From assembly GCF_023155745.1 (NCBI RefSeq), contig NZ_JAKNUS010000013.1, positions 18,112-82,111 of the forward strand: a DNA stretch of 64,000 nucleotides, written 5' to 3'. The notes beneath the pieces were generated by a model, which was not told the origin of the DNA, searched no databases, and worked only from the letters and a program-made list of their open reading frames with translations. The position numbers and the translations under genes were made by a program. The DNA comes from Microbacterium kunmingense. Lineage in GTDB: Bacteria; Actinomycetota; Actinomycetes; Actinomycetales; Microbacteriaceae. This document shows positions 44,856-52,554 of this stretch, one piece after another (within the stretch, counting starts at the first letter, position 1; the number at the start of each line of letters is the position of its first letter).

Positions 44856-45457
44856 GCGGGTACACGATCCCGAACGTGGTGGCGCAGCATCCCCGGGGCG
44901 ACCGCATCATGGATGTCTACTCGCACCTTCTCGCCGAACGCGTGGTCTACCTCGGCACCGCCATCGACGCGGGCGTCGCGAACGCCCTCATCGCTCAGCT
45001 GCTGCACCTGGACGCCGACAGTCCTGAGCGTGACATCCAGCTATACATCAACTGCGAAGGCGGCGACCCGGCGGCGATGCTCGCGATCTACGACACGATG
45101 CAGCACGTGCGGCCCGATGTCGCGACGACCGTCGTCGGACAGGCGATCGGCGTCGGGGCGGTGCTGCTGGCCACCGGCGCTGCCGGGAAGCGGGCCGTGC
45201 TCCCGCACGCGCGCGTCGTGCTGCATCAGCCGGCGGGGCAGGGTCGCGGGGCGATCCCCGACCTCATCCTCCAGGCCGATGAGCTGGTACGGGTGCGCGG
45301 TGAGGTCGAGGAGATTCTCGCGCGGCACACCGGTGTCGATGCCGCGAAACTCCGCGTCGACACCGACCGCGACCGGGTGTTCACCGCCGCCGCGGCCGTG
45401 GAGTACGGCCTCGCCGACACGGTCCTGGAGCGGGAGCGCGCGTCAGGTCGTCCCTAA
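44852..45457 (+). CDS. ClpP-like subunit lacking the catalytic serine (ClpR-like)
   Basis: A 201-residue ClpP homologue, GTG start overlapping the first clpP stop. The fold motifs are conserved (YLGTAIDAGVANALIAQLLH, INCEGGDPAAMLAIYDTM, ARVVLHQPAGQGRGAIPDLI). At the nucleophile position the sequence is GQAIGVGAVLL, so Ser is Gly100, while His125 and Asp174 stay. The constant offset of three from E. coli ClpP confirms the alignment. It is therefore predicted to be proteolytically inactive and to act as a structural partner in a mixed 14-mer, like cyanobacterial ClpR. The TAA stop is formed by the first bases of an inverted-repeat element. Confidence 0.9.
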   Translation: MSGYTIPNVVAQHPRGDRIMDVYSHLLAERVVYLGTAIDAGVANALIAQLLHLDADSPERDIQLYINCEGGDPAAMLAIYDTMQHVRPDVATTVVGQAIGVGAVLLATGAAGKRAVLPHARVVLHQPAGQGRGAIPDLILQADELVRVRGEVEEILARHTGVDAAKLRVDTDRDRVFTAAAAVEYGLADTVLERERASGRP

Positions 45458-45529
45458 CTCCTGCATTCCGGGCCGTCGGGTGCCGGATTCCGGTCGCTGA
45501 GCCGCGCCCGGCGCCGAAATGCAGGAGTT
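45456..45529. repeat. Intergenic inverted repeat, CTCCTGCAG family, copy 3
   Basis: AACTCCTGCATT (45456-45467) and AATGCAGGAGTT (45518-45529) are perfect 12-bp arms. The first two bases of the left arm are the last two of the clpR-like TAA stop. Confidence 0.8.
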
Positions 45530-45561
45530 GGGGACCAGCATGTGCCCGCACCCACCCGCGC

Positions 45562-45635
45562 AACTCCTCAGATCCGCCTCGCGAAGCCCCGTTTTGGGGC
45601 TGATCGGCGCCTTCGCCCCGCGAATCTGAGGAGTT
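45562..45635. repeat. Intergenic inverted repeat, CTCCTCAGA variant, copy 2
   Basis: AACTCCTCAGATCCGC (45562-45577) pairs with GCGAATCTGAGGAGTT (45620-45635) with one mismatch; the interior GCCCCGTTTTGGGGC is itself palindromic. The right arm ends in the stop codon of the minus-strand MBL gene (45634-45636). It mirrors the element pair at 2838-3005. Confidence 0.8.
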
Positions 45636-46350
45636 ACGCAGACGCCGCCGCCCGCACCGCCGCCACCGCGTCGGCAGGGCGGCCGCGCCACGGCGCGCCG
45701 TGGCCGGGGAGGATCCATTCCACGTCCAGCGCGGCGAGCCGGTCGAGCGAGGCGAGCGCCTCGGCGGGCTCGTCGGTGAAGGGCGCCGGCTGCGGCCCGA
45801 CCTCGCCGGTGAGCACCGACCGGGTGGTCAGCGCATCGCCGACGAACGCGGCCCGCACCTCGGGCACGTACACCGCGACGCTCCCGGGGGAGTGGCCCGG
45901 CAGTGCGACGATCCGCGGGTCGCCGGGAAGAGGCAGCACCTGGCCGTCGGCGATCTCGACGACCTCGGTCAGGTGCCGGGTGCGCGCGCCGCCCTTGCGG
46001 GCGGCGTAGAGGAAGAACCCGGCGAGGGCGCCGAGGCGCTTCCGCCCCATCGGGGTCGGCGGCTTCGGCCCGCCCTTCGCCCGCTCGGCGTCAGCGGAAT
46101 GCACAAAGACGGGCACGCCATACTCGCGCCGCAGGCGCTCGGCGAAGCCGAGATGATCGCTGTCACCGTGGGTGAGGATGACCCCGCGGATGTCGCTGAG
46201 CCCACGTCCCATCGCGCGGAGCTCACGCAGCAGGTCGCGCCAGTGCCCGGGCAGTCCGGCGTCGATCAGGGTAATGCCCTCGGGGGTGTCGACGAGGTAG
46301 GCCGCGACGATGTCATTGCCGAGGCGGTGGAGCTGGGGGGCGATGCGCAT
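45634..46350 (-). CDS. Metallo-beta-lactamase fold hydrolase
   Basis: A 238-residue MBL-fold protein. The zinc motif is ILTHGDSDHLG (HxxxDH with Gly/Asp between), with further ligands in ALPGHSPGS and the terminal ILPGHGAP. It is a general lactonase/glyoxalase-like hydrolase, substrate unknown. The ATG at 46350 lies 30 bp from two tandem palindromes and diverges from a TetR regulator, so it is probably the regulator's target. The stop codon is provided by an inverted-repeat arm. Confidence 0.9.
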   Translation of the reverse strand: MRIAPQLHRLGNDIVAAYLVDTPEGITLIDAGLPGHWRDLLRELRAMGRGLSDIRGVILTHGDSDHLGFAERLRREYGVPVFVHSADAERAKGGPKPPTPMGRKRLGALAGFFLYAARKGGARTRHLTEVVEIADGQVLPLPGDPRIVALPGHSPGSVAVYVPEVRAAFVGDALTTRSVLTGEVGPQPAPFTDEPAEALASLDRLAALDVEWILPGHGAPWRGRPADAVAAVRAAASA

Positions 46351-46379
46351 TACCGTCTTCTCTCTGCGTGGATTACGAT

Positions 46380-46418
46380 GGCTACGGTACATAGCCTTCA
46401 TGGCTAACGTCAATAGCC
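46380..46418. promoter_or_regulatory. Tandem TetR operator between MBL hydrolase and regulator
   Basis: Two copies of GGCTA-N7-TAGCC (46380-46396 and 46402-46418), 22 bp apart centre to centre, that is about two helical turns. This is the usual geometry for cooperative TetR dimers. The site lies between the divergent starts at 46350 and 46442. Confidence 0.8.
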
Positions 46419-46441
46419 GCACGATATTCCCCGGAGTCCCG

Positions 46442-46951
46442 ATGCCCACACCCGAGCGCACCACGCTCCCCGCGATCGTCACCTCGGCCCGCGAGCTGCT
46501 CGAGGAGCGCGGCGCCGCGGGGGTGACGATGCAGGCGGTGGCCGAGCGGGTCGGCGTGCGCGCTCCGTCCCTCTACAAGAGGGTTCGCGATCGAGACGAG
46601 CTTCTGCGCCTCGTGGCCGAGGACGCGGCATCCGATCTCTCACGGCGCTTCGCCGCGACCGATGGAACCATCACCGAGCTCGCCCACGCCTACCGCGCGT
46701 TCGCCCGAGCCCACCCGATGAGCTTCCGCCTGGTGCTCGACTCCGACGCGGCGGCAGGGGCGTTCCGCGACGTCGCCGACCCCATCATCGCGGCGACGAA
46801 GAGCCTCGAGGCCGCCCGTCTCGTCACGGCGTGGGCGACGGGCTTCCTCACGATGGAGCTCGCCGGCGCGTTTCGCCTCGGCGGCGACCTCGATGAGGCC
46901 TACGCGTTCGGGCTCGAGACCATCGTCGCCGGGCTCGACCGTTCGCGCTGA
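46442..46951 (+). CDS. TetR family transcriptional regulator
   Basis: A 169-residue regulator. The N-terminal HTH is ELLEERGAAGVTMQAVAERV then GVRAPSLYKRVRDRDELLRL. The C-terminal ligand domain is TetR_C-like (AYRAFARAHPMSFRLVLDSD). ATG 46442 follows CCGGAG; the in-frame ATG at 46400 would lie within the operator and is rejected. It probably represses itself and the divergent MBL hydrolase. Confidence 0.9.
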   Translation: MPTPERTTLPAIVTSARELLEERGAAGVTMQAVAERVGVRAPSLYKRVRDRDELLRLVAEDAASDLSRRFAATDGTITELAHAYRAFARAHPMSFRLVLDSDAAAGAFRDVADPIIAATKSLEAARLVTAWATGFLTMELAGAFRLGGDLDEAYAFGLETIVAGLDRSR

Positions 46952-46952
46952 C

Positions 46953-48206
46953 TCAGCGCTCGGCCTTCGGCCAGACCTTCCCCGCCCACGGGTCGTAGTC
47001 GGCGACGAGGTCCTCCTGCGGGGGCCGCTCGGCTTCGGGGACGTGCTGCAGGTTCACACGGACGCGGTACCAGAGGGAGGATGACCCGCGCATGCCGTCG
47101 ATCATGACGTCGGCGGGATGCAGCTGCGCCGCCACCGCGGAGTGGTGCGCCTTCCAGGTCTCGAACGCCTCGAGCGCCTCGGGCTTGGTCTTCGTGCGGG
47201 CGACCTCGATGAGCGGCATGGTCGACTGCCGTCGCCCCGAGCCGTCACGGTTGCTGTGAGAGCCGCCGCGCGGCGGCTTCTCGGCCGGTCCGAGTTCGTC
47301 GGCGAGCCGCAGCAGAGCATCGAGCGACCCGACGGCGTCGTCGATGCCGGCATGCGGATCGCCGATCTCGGCGTACCGGGTGAGCATCGTGGGCACCGTG
47401 AAGGCCTCGGGGCGGGCGGTGCGCACCTCGCCCCACGACAGCGGTGCCGACACGCGGGCATCGGGCCGGGGCCTCACCGAGTACGCCGAGGCGACGGTGC
47501 GGTCCTTGGCGTTCTGGTTGAAGTCGACGAAGACGCTCTCGCCGCGCTCCTCCTTCCACCACCGCGCCGTGGCGAGGCCGGGTGCGCGGTTCTCGACCTC
47601 ACGGGCGAGCGTCTCGGCGGCGAGGCGCACCTGCTTGTAGTCCCATTCGGGAGCGATGCGGATGAGGATGTGCAGGCCCCGCGACCCGCTCGTCTTCGGC
47701 CAGCCGACGAGCCCGACGTCGTCGAGCACCTCGCGGGCGACGAGGGCGACGTCGACGATCTGCGACCACTCGACACCGGGCATCGGGTCGAGGTCGATCC
47801 GCAGCTCGTCCGGGTGGTCGAGGTCTTCGGCGCGCACCGGGTGCGGGTTCAGGTCGAGGCATCCGAGGTTCACGATCCACGCCAGCCCGGCCGCGTCGCG
47901 GATGACGGCCTCCTCGGCCGACGTGCCGGACGCATAGCGCAGCGTGGCGGTGTCGATGAAGGCCGGGTGGTTCTCGGGCACACGCTTCTGGAAGAACGGT
48001 TCGGCGTCGATGCCGCGGGGGAAGCGCTTGAGCACCATCGGGCGGCCGCCCGCGCCGCGGAGCGCGCCGTCGGCGACGGCGAGGTAGTACTCGACGAGGT
48101 CGAGCTTGGTGATTCCGGGCTCGGGGAAGACCACCTTGTCGGGGCTCGAGATCCGCACCTCCTCGCCGTCGACGTCGAGGATCGCGGGCGGTGTCTTCGC
48201 GGCCAT
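46953..48206 (-). CDS. LigD-type DNA primase/polymerase domain protein, stand-alone
   Basis: A 417-residue protein of the LigD PolDom (eukaryotic-type primase/polymerase) family used in bacterial non-homologous end joining. The N-terminal VRISSPDKVVFPEPGITKLD and VLKRFPRGIDAEPFFQKRVP are conserved. The metal-binding pair lies in LRIDLDPMPGVEW, followed by KTSGSRGLHILI. It has no ligase or nuclease domain. A C-terminal extension of about 100 residues, after a Gly/Ser/Arg-rich linker, ends YDPWAGKVWPKAER. No ku gene is adjacent. ATG 48206 is preferred over GTG 48215. Confidence 0.9.
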   Translation of the reverse strand: MAAKTPPAILDVDGEEVRISSPDKVVFPEPGITKLDLVEYYLAVADGALRGAGGRPMVLKRFPRGIDAEPFFQKRVPENHPAFIDTATLRYASGTSAEEAVIRDAAGLAWIVNLGCLDLNPHPVRAEDLDHPDELRIDLDPMPGVEWSQIVDVALVAREVLDDVGLVGWPKTSGSRGLHILIRIAPEWDYKQVRLAAETLAREVENRAPGLATARWWKEERGESVFVDFNQNAKDRTVASAYSVRPRPDARVSAPLSWGEVRTARPEAFTVPTMLTRYAEIGDPHAGIDDAVGSLDALLRLADELGPAEKPPRGGSHSNRDGSGRRQSTMPLIEVARTKTKPEALEAFETWKAHHSAVAAQLHPADVMIDGMRGSSSLWYRVRVNLQHVPEAERPPQEDLVADYDPWAGKVWPKAER

Positions 48207-48231
48207 GCGGCCCACCGTACCCGCGCGCAGG

Positions 48232-48534
48232 TCAGGCGGCGAGGGCGAACGCGCCGCGGATGCTCGTGGTACGCACCCTCTGCACGCTCCGCAGATCGTC
48301 GGCGACGCCGAGCGTGAGGTCGATCAGGGTGGTGTCGAGGGCGCCGGCGATCGCGGCGATCATCTCGCTCGAGGGCTCTTTGCGGCCGCGCTCGACCTCG
48401 GAGAGATACTGCGGCGACACCCCGGCGCGGTCAGCGGTGTCGGTGAGGCGCTCGCCGCGCTCGTGCCGCAGGCGCCGCAGGCGCTCGCCGAGGGCATCGC
48501 GCCACAGGGGTTCGGGCGGGAGATGGTCGCTCAT
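48232..48534 (-). CDS. XRE family helix-turn-helix regulator
   Basis: A 100-residue protein with one Cro/CI-type HTH: LGERLRRLRHERGERLTDTA, then GVSPQYLSEVERGRKEPSSE. The start MSDHLPPEP at 48534 gives a compact regulator; the longer open frame runs into a repeat region. The tail (RSVQRVRTTSIRGAFALAA) resembles small XRE regulators found near clpP or clgR genes in actinobacteria; a ClgR-like role is only a guess. Confidence 0.88.
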   Translation of the reverse strand: MSDHLPPEPLWRDALGERLRRLRHERGERLTDTADRAGVSPQYLSEVERGRKEPSSEMIAAIAGALDTTLIDLTLGVADDLRSVQRVRTTSIRGAFALAA

Positions 48535-48614
48535 GAAGCGAGGGTAGAGAGCGGATGCCGCGCTGCGCCACGCGTTCTGCTCACAGCAGAACGTCGCCGG
48601 CGGCGAGCCCGGCC

Positions 48615-48660
48615 GCTGCAGGAGGCGGCGGCCGACCGCAGCGTCCCCGACTCCTGCAGC
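48615..48660. repeat. Inverted repeat with CTCCTGCAG arms upstream of the XRE gene
   Basis: GCTGCAGGAG (48615-48624) and CTCCTGCAGC (48651-48660) are perfect 10-bp arms sharing the CTCCTGCAG core of the family at 2838, 6517 and 45456, but in opposite polarity. Confidence 0.65.
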
Positions 48661-48675
48661 TGCGGGTGCCACGCC

Positions 48676-48743
48676 GGTCGCAGGATCGCACGTCGGTCGC
48701 AGAATCTCGGCGTTTCACTGCAACGCCGGTGCAATTCTGCGAC
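48676..48743. repeat. Inverted repeat, GTCGCAGGAT family, copy 2
   Basis: GGTCGCAGGATCGCA (48676-48690) is followed by GTCGCAGAAT (48696-48705), which pairs with ATTCTGCGAC (48734-48743); the inner CGGCGTT and AACGCCG also pair. The left half matches the element at 36635-36660. Confidence 0.7.
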
Positions 48744-48745
48744 GC

Positions 48746-48837
48746 CGGGGAGGGGTAGGGGACGAGGGTGGGGGGAGGGAGAGGGGTAGGGGGAGAGCGG
48801 CGGAGGGTGCGAGAGCGGCGTGGAGGGGGGAGCGGGG
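48746..48837. other. G-tract-rich purine-biased stretch
   Basis: The plus strand carries many runs of three to six G separated by one to four bases, for example GGGGAGGGGTAGGGG, which satisfies the sequence rule for a G-quadruplex. It is part of the 436-bp gene-free gap 48535-48970, whose other contents are the repeats and hairpins listed here. Confidence 0.5.
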
Positions 48838-48843
48838 AACGCA

Positions 48844-48875
48844 GAACGGCCGGCCCGGAAAACCGGGCCGGCCGT
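48844..48875. terminator. Perfect 14-bp hairpin in the XRE / Bax-inhibitor intergenic region
   Basis: AACGGCCGGCCCGG (48844-48857), AAAA loop and its exact complement (48862-48875). It is strong enough to terminate transcription in either direction and probably marks the end of the leftward Bax-inhibitor transcript. Confidence 0.8.
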
Positions 48876-48930
48876 TCGTAAAGCGGGTGAGATCTCGGTA
48901 CGCGGGTCGCGCTACTCGATCCGCGTCGCC

Positions 48931-48965
48931 CTCGGATCAAGGTCGCTGCGCGACGATGATCCGAG
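48931..48965 (-). terminator. Hairpin directly after the Bax-inhibitor-like gene
   Basis: CTCGGATCA (48931-48939) pairs with TGATCCGAG (48957-48965), with an inner GTCG/CGAC stem. It lies 6 bp past the stop of the minus-strand gene. Confidence 0.6.
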
Positions 48966-48970
48966 TCGAC

Positions 48971-49894
48971 TCACTCGCTGCCGCGAAGGATCGCGAGGAT
49001 GCGGAGGATCTCGATGTAGAGCCACACGACGGTGACCATGATGCCGAAGGCGCTCAGCCATCCGTACTGACGCGGGGCGCCGTTGCGGACACCCTGCTGC
49101 ACCTGGTCGAAGTCGAGTACCAGCGAGTAGGCCGCCATGATGACGACCAGGACGCCGATGATGAGGCCGAGCGGGATGCCGAAGACCTCGACGCTCCGGA
49201 GACCGAAGGCGCCACCGGCGAGCGGGACGTTGAACAGCATGAGGCCGACGTTGATCAGCGAGAACACCAGGTAGCCGACCATCGCGATGAGGAAGATCTT
49301 CGTCGCGCGCGCCGACGCACGGATCTTGCCGCTGGCGAAGAGGGCGAGCGTCACGCCGACCACGACGAGGGTCGCAAGCGTCGCCTGGAAGACGATGCCG
49401 GGGTAGAGCATCTCGAAGAACGCCGAGATGCCACCGACGAAGAGTCCTTCAGCGGCCGCGTACGCGAAGATCAGCGCGGGGCGCACCTTCTTGCGCGAGG
49501 TGAAGATGATCACCAGCGCCAGGACGAAGCCGGCGAGACCACCGACGATCATCGGCAGCACCGAAACGTTCTCGGTCGTCGGCACGAGGCCACCGAGCGT
49601 CCAGACCCAGCCGACGGCGGCGGTGACGAGGAGGATCGCGAAGAGCGACACCGTCTTGACGACGGTGTCCTCGATCGTCATCCGTCCGGTCTCGACCGAA
49701 CCGGCGGGCGGACCGGCGAAGGCGCCCTCCATCTGCGCCTGCGCGGCGAGGTCGACGCCACCGCGCGAGGCGGAGCCTGCGGCGGCGGCGGGCGGCGGAG
49801 TCAGGCTTGCTGCACGCGCACCGCCCGGGTATGACTGCACGGCGCGGGGATCCTGAAACGCCGGGTTGTTGAATGCGGGGTTGTTGAGGGCCAC
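48971..49894 (-). CDS. Bax inhibitor-1/YccA family membrane protein
   Basis: A 307-residue membrane protein of the TMBIM/YccA superfamily, which includes Ca2+-leak channels and FtsH-interacting YccA. It starts GTG 49894 (MALNNPAFNNPAFQDPRAVQ), giving a disordered N-terminus of about 75 residues. Seven helices follow, from SLFAILLVTAAVGWVWTLGG to IMVTVVWLYIEILRILAILR. The EGLFVGGISAFFEMLYPGIV segment is characteristic of the actinobacterial branch. Physiological role not established. Confidence 0.92.
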   Translation of the reverse strand: MALNNPAFNNPAFQDPRAVQSYPGGARAASLTPPPAAAAGSASRGGVDLAAQAQMEGAFAGPPAGSVETGRMTIEDTVVKTVSLFAILLVTAAVGWVWTLGGLVPTTENVSVLPMIVGGLAGFVLALVIIFTSRKKVRPALIFAYAAAEGLFVGGISAFFEMLYPGIVFQATLATLVVVGVTLALFASGKIRASARATKIFLIAMVGYLVFSLINVGLMLFNVPLAGGAFGLRSVEVFGIPLGLIIGVLVVIMAAYSLVLDFDQVQQGVRNGAPRQYGWLSAFGIMVTVVWLYIEILRILAILRGSE

Positions 49895-50016
49895 TGCTCT
49901 CACACTCCAAAGTATTCGGGCCACAGCGGTGTGCTGTGAATCAACGATATCGGACCCTTTCCGATTCCCGGCAGGTGGGGTGCTGTGAAGCGACTATGAG
50001 CGCTTAGCCTGAAGTC

Positions 50017-51054
50017 GTGCGCCGCCCCCTCGTCATCGGCCACCGGGGTGCCCCGGGCTACCGCCCCGAGCACTCGCGCTCCTCGTACGCCCTCGCCCTC
50101 GAGATGGGCGTCGACGCCGTCGAACCCGACGTGGTGCTCTCGAGGGACGGCGTGCTGGTCGTCCGTCACGAGAATGAGATCTCGGGAACCACGGATGTCG
50201 CAGCGCGACCGGAATTCGCCGATCGCCGCACCACGAAAGAGGTCGACGGCATCGCCCTGACCGGGTGGTTCACCGAGGACTTCACCTGGGACGAGCTCGC
50301 CACGCTCCGGTGCCGCGAGCGCCTCCCCGAGGTGCGCCCCACGAGCGCGACCTTCGACGACCGGCAGCCCGTGCTGCGCCTCACCGATGTGCTCGACCTC
50401 GTGCGCGACGCGTCGCTCGCGCAGGGGCGCGAGATCGGCGTCGTGCTCGAGATCAAGCACGCCACCTTCATGGCCTCGCTGGGCTTCGACCTCGCCGCCA
50501 TCGTCCACGACGACCTGCGTGCCGCCGGGTGGGCGGCAGGGGAGTGGCCGCTCGTCGTGGAGTCGTTCGAGTCCAGCATCCTGTTCGCCCTGCAGGATCG
50601 GGGGCTTCCCGCCCGCTATGTCTACCTCCTCGAGGCGGCGGGGAAGCCCTTCGACCTCATCGCGGCCCACGGTGACGACGCGCCGACCTACGCGTCGATC
50701 GCCGCGCCGGCGGGCCTGGACGCCCTGGCGGGGAGAGTCGACGGCATCAGCGTGGACAAGCGGATGCTGCTCGCCCCCGACCGCTTCGGGCGGGCCACCG
50801 ACCGCTCGCGGATCGTCGCCGACGCCCACGAGCGTGGCCTGCAGGTCTTCACCTGGACCTGCCGGCCCGAGAACCCCTTCCTCCTGAAGCAGTTCCGGGG
50901 GCCGGGCGGCAAGGCGGCGTTCGGCGACTACGAGTCCGAGTGGGCCCTCATCGCCGACGCCGGCGTGGACGGCGTCTTCGTCGACCACGCCGACCTCGGC
51001 GTCCGGTTCTTCCGCGACGGCCTCACTTCTTCGGGTCGTGCCCCCAGTTCATGA
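50017..51054 (+). CDS. glpQ: Glycerophosphodiester phosphodiesterase
   Basis: Hydrolyses glycerophosphodiesters to glycerol-3-phosphate and alcohol. It has 345 residues, TIM-barrel GDPD. Catalytic motifs are IGHRGAPGYRPEHS (HRGA, with the general base His and Glu), EPDVVLSRDGVLVVRHENE (metal and catalytic His) and, near the end, GVDGVFVDHADLG. There is no signal peptide from GTG 50017, so it is probably cytoplasmic. The last 32 bp overlap the convergent DUF3140 gene. Confidence 0.93.
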   Translation: MRRPLVIGHRGAPGYRPEHSRSSYALALEMGVDAVEPDVVLSRDGVLVVRHENEISGTTDVAARPEFADRRTTKEVDGIALTGWFTEDFTWDELATLRCRERLPEVRPTSATFDDRQPVLRLTDVLDLVRDASLAQGREIGVVLEIKHATFMASLGFDLAAIVHDDLRAAGWAAGEWPLVVESFESSILFALQDRGLPARYVYLLEAAGKPFDLIAAHGDDAPTYASIAAPAGLDALAGRVDGISVDKRMLLAPDRFGRATDRSRIVADAHERGLQVFTWTCRPENPFLLKQFRGPGGKAAFGDYESEWALIADAGVDGVFVDHADLGVRFFRDGLTSSGRAPSS

Positions 51055-51355
51055 GCGAGTAGCGCCACGGTGTGTCGGTCACATCCCCGCTCGGGCGCTG
51101 CGACGAATGCCGTGAGACGTACCCGGTGACCTTCTTCATGTGCGCGTAGTCGCTGTCGGTGAGGTCGGCCTTCTTCTTCTGCAGGATCTTCACGATCCGT
51201 CGCCCCGAGGCGTGCCCGGTCGATTCGCCGCCGCCGTCCTTCTGTCCGACGTCCTTCGACTCGTCGGTGTCGAGCCAGTTCTCCAGCTCGCGCGCCGTCA
51301 TGTTCACGGCCTCGGCGAAGTCATCCGCGATCTTCTTCTGCTCGTCGTGGTCCAT
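51023..51355 (-). CDS. DUF3140 family protein
   Basis: A 110-residue, highly charged soluble protein. VNMTARELENWLDTDESKDV, then KILQKKKADLTDSDYAHMKK and YVSRHSSQRPSGDVTDTPWR, with a terminal SLMNWGHDPKK, match DUF3140. Some members occur beside hypervirulence or DNA-binding-associated proteins; function is unknown. ATG at 51355. Confidence 0.88.
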   Translation of the reverse strand: MDHDEQKKIADDFAEAVNMTARELENWLDTDESKDVGQKDGGGESTGHASGRRIVKILQKKKADLTDSDYAHMKKVTGYVSRHSSQRPSGDVTDTPWRYSLMNWGHDPKK

Positions 51356-51524
51356 GCCGTGATTGTGAGCCCGCGGACGAACGGGAATGAACCCCTTGCA
51401 TCCCGCCGTTGCACATGCAAGCCCGGGTCGATTCCTGAGAACCGCATGCCAGGGTGCGTATACGCCCCGCGTAGACTTTTGGTTTCACCGATGGGCGTGC
51501 TCGAGCCCGTCGAACGGAGGTTTC

Positions 51525-52547
51525 GTGGCCGGAAATGCGACCACCCGCTTCAGCAACGTCTCGTTGCTGTCGGTGGCGAGCGTGCTGCCGAGCCGGGTGA
51601 CGACGTCCGACGACATCGAAGACCGCCTCACCGATGCGCTCGCCCGTCTGCGCCTGAAGCCGGGCCTGCTGCGCCGCGTGGCCGGCGTCAACGAGCGACG
51701 CAACTGGGCGCCGGGCGAATCGTCGGACGAAGCCACGGTCACCGCCGGCACGAAGGCGCTTGCCGAGGCCGGGGTCGCAGCCGGCGAGGTCGGCCTCCTC
51801 ATCAACACCTCGGTGACCCGCAAGCACCTCGAGCCGTCGGTCGCGGTGCGGCTGCACCATGGCCTCGGCCTTCCCACCTCGGCGATCAACTTCGACGTCG
51901 CCAACGCCTGCCTCGGCTTCGTCAACGGCATGAGCCTGGCCGCCGGGATGATCGAGTCGGGGCAGATCCGCTACGCGATCGTCGTCAACGGCGAGGACGC
52001 CGACGAGATCCAGGTCAACACGATCAACCGCCTCGTGAACTCCAACGCCGACCGCGACGGGTTCATGAGCGAGTTCGCCTCCCTCACTCTCGGGTCGGGC
52101 TCGGCGGCGGCGGTGCTGGGCCGCACGGACGAGCATCCCGAGGGTCACCGGCTCCTCGGCGGGGTCACCCGGGCCGCCACCCAGTTCCACGAGCTGTGCG
52201 TCGGGAGCGTCGACGGCATGTTCACCGACGCCAAGGCCCTGCTCAAGGGCGGCCTCAACCTCGTGGTCTCGGCGTGGAAAGAGGCAGCTCCCGAGTGGAA
52301 GTGGTCGGGCATGGACCGCTACATCACCCACCAGGTCTCGTCGGTGCACACCACCTCCATCGTGAAGGCCGCCAAGCTCGACCCCGAACGGGTGCCGGTG
52401 ACGTACGACCGCTACGGCAACGTCGGGCCCGCGTCGATCCCCATCACGCTCGCCGAGCAGCAGTCGTCGCTGAAGCGCGGCGACCGGGTGCTCCTCATGG
52501 GCGTCGGCTCGGGGCTCAATACCGCGATGATGGAACTGGCCTGGTGA
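51525..52547 (+). CDS. oleA: OleA-type 3-oxoacyl synthase (head-to-head acyl condensation)
   Basis: Thiolase-superfamily enzyme that joins two fatty acyl-CoAs to a beta-keto acid, the first step of long-chain olefin synthesis. It has 340 residues. The active-site Cys is in FDVANACLGFVNGM, the His in YITHQVSSVH and the Asn in DRYGNVGPASIP. GTG start with GGAGG seven bases upstream. It is followed 7 bp later by oleBC and oleD. The gene order and the OleA-specific N-terminus (LLSVASVLPSRVTTSDDIED) distinguish it from FabH. Confidence 0.93.
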   Translation: MAGNATTRFSNVSLLSVASVLPSRVTTSDDIEDRLTDALARLRLKPGLLRRVAGVNERRNWAPGESSDEATVTAGTKALAEAGVAAGEVGLLINTSVTRKHLEPSVAVRLHHGLGLPTSAINFDVANACLGFVNGMSLAAGMIESGQIRYAIVVNGEDADEIQVNTINRLVNSNADRDGFMSEFASLTLGSGSAAAVLGRTDEHPEGHRLLGGVTRAATQFHELCVGSVDGMFTDAKALLKGGLNLVVSAWKEAAPEWKWSGMDRYITHQVSSVHTTSIVKAAKLDPERVPVTYDRYGNVGPASIPITLAEQQSSLKRGDRVLLMGVGSGLNTAMMELAW

Positions 52548-52554
52548 CGGGCCG

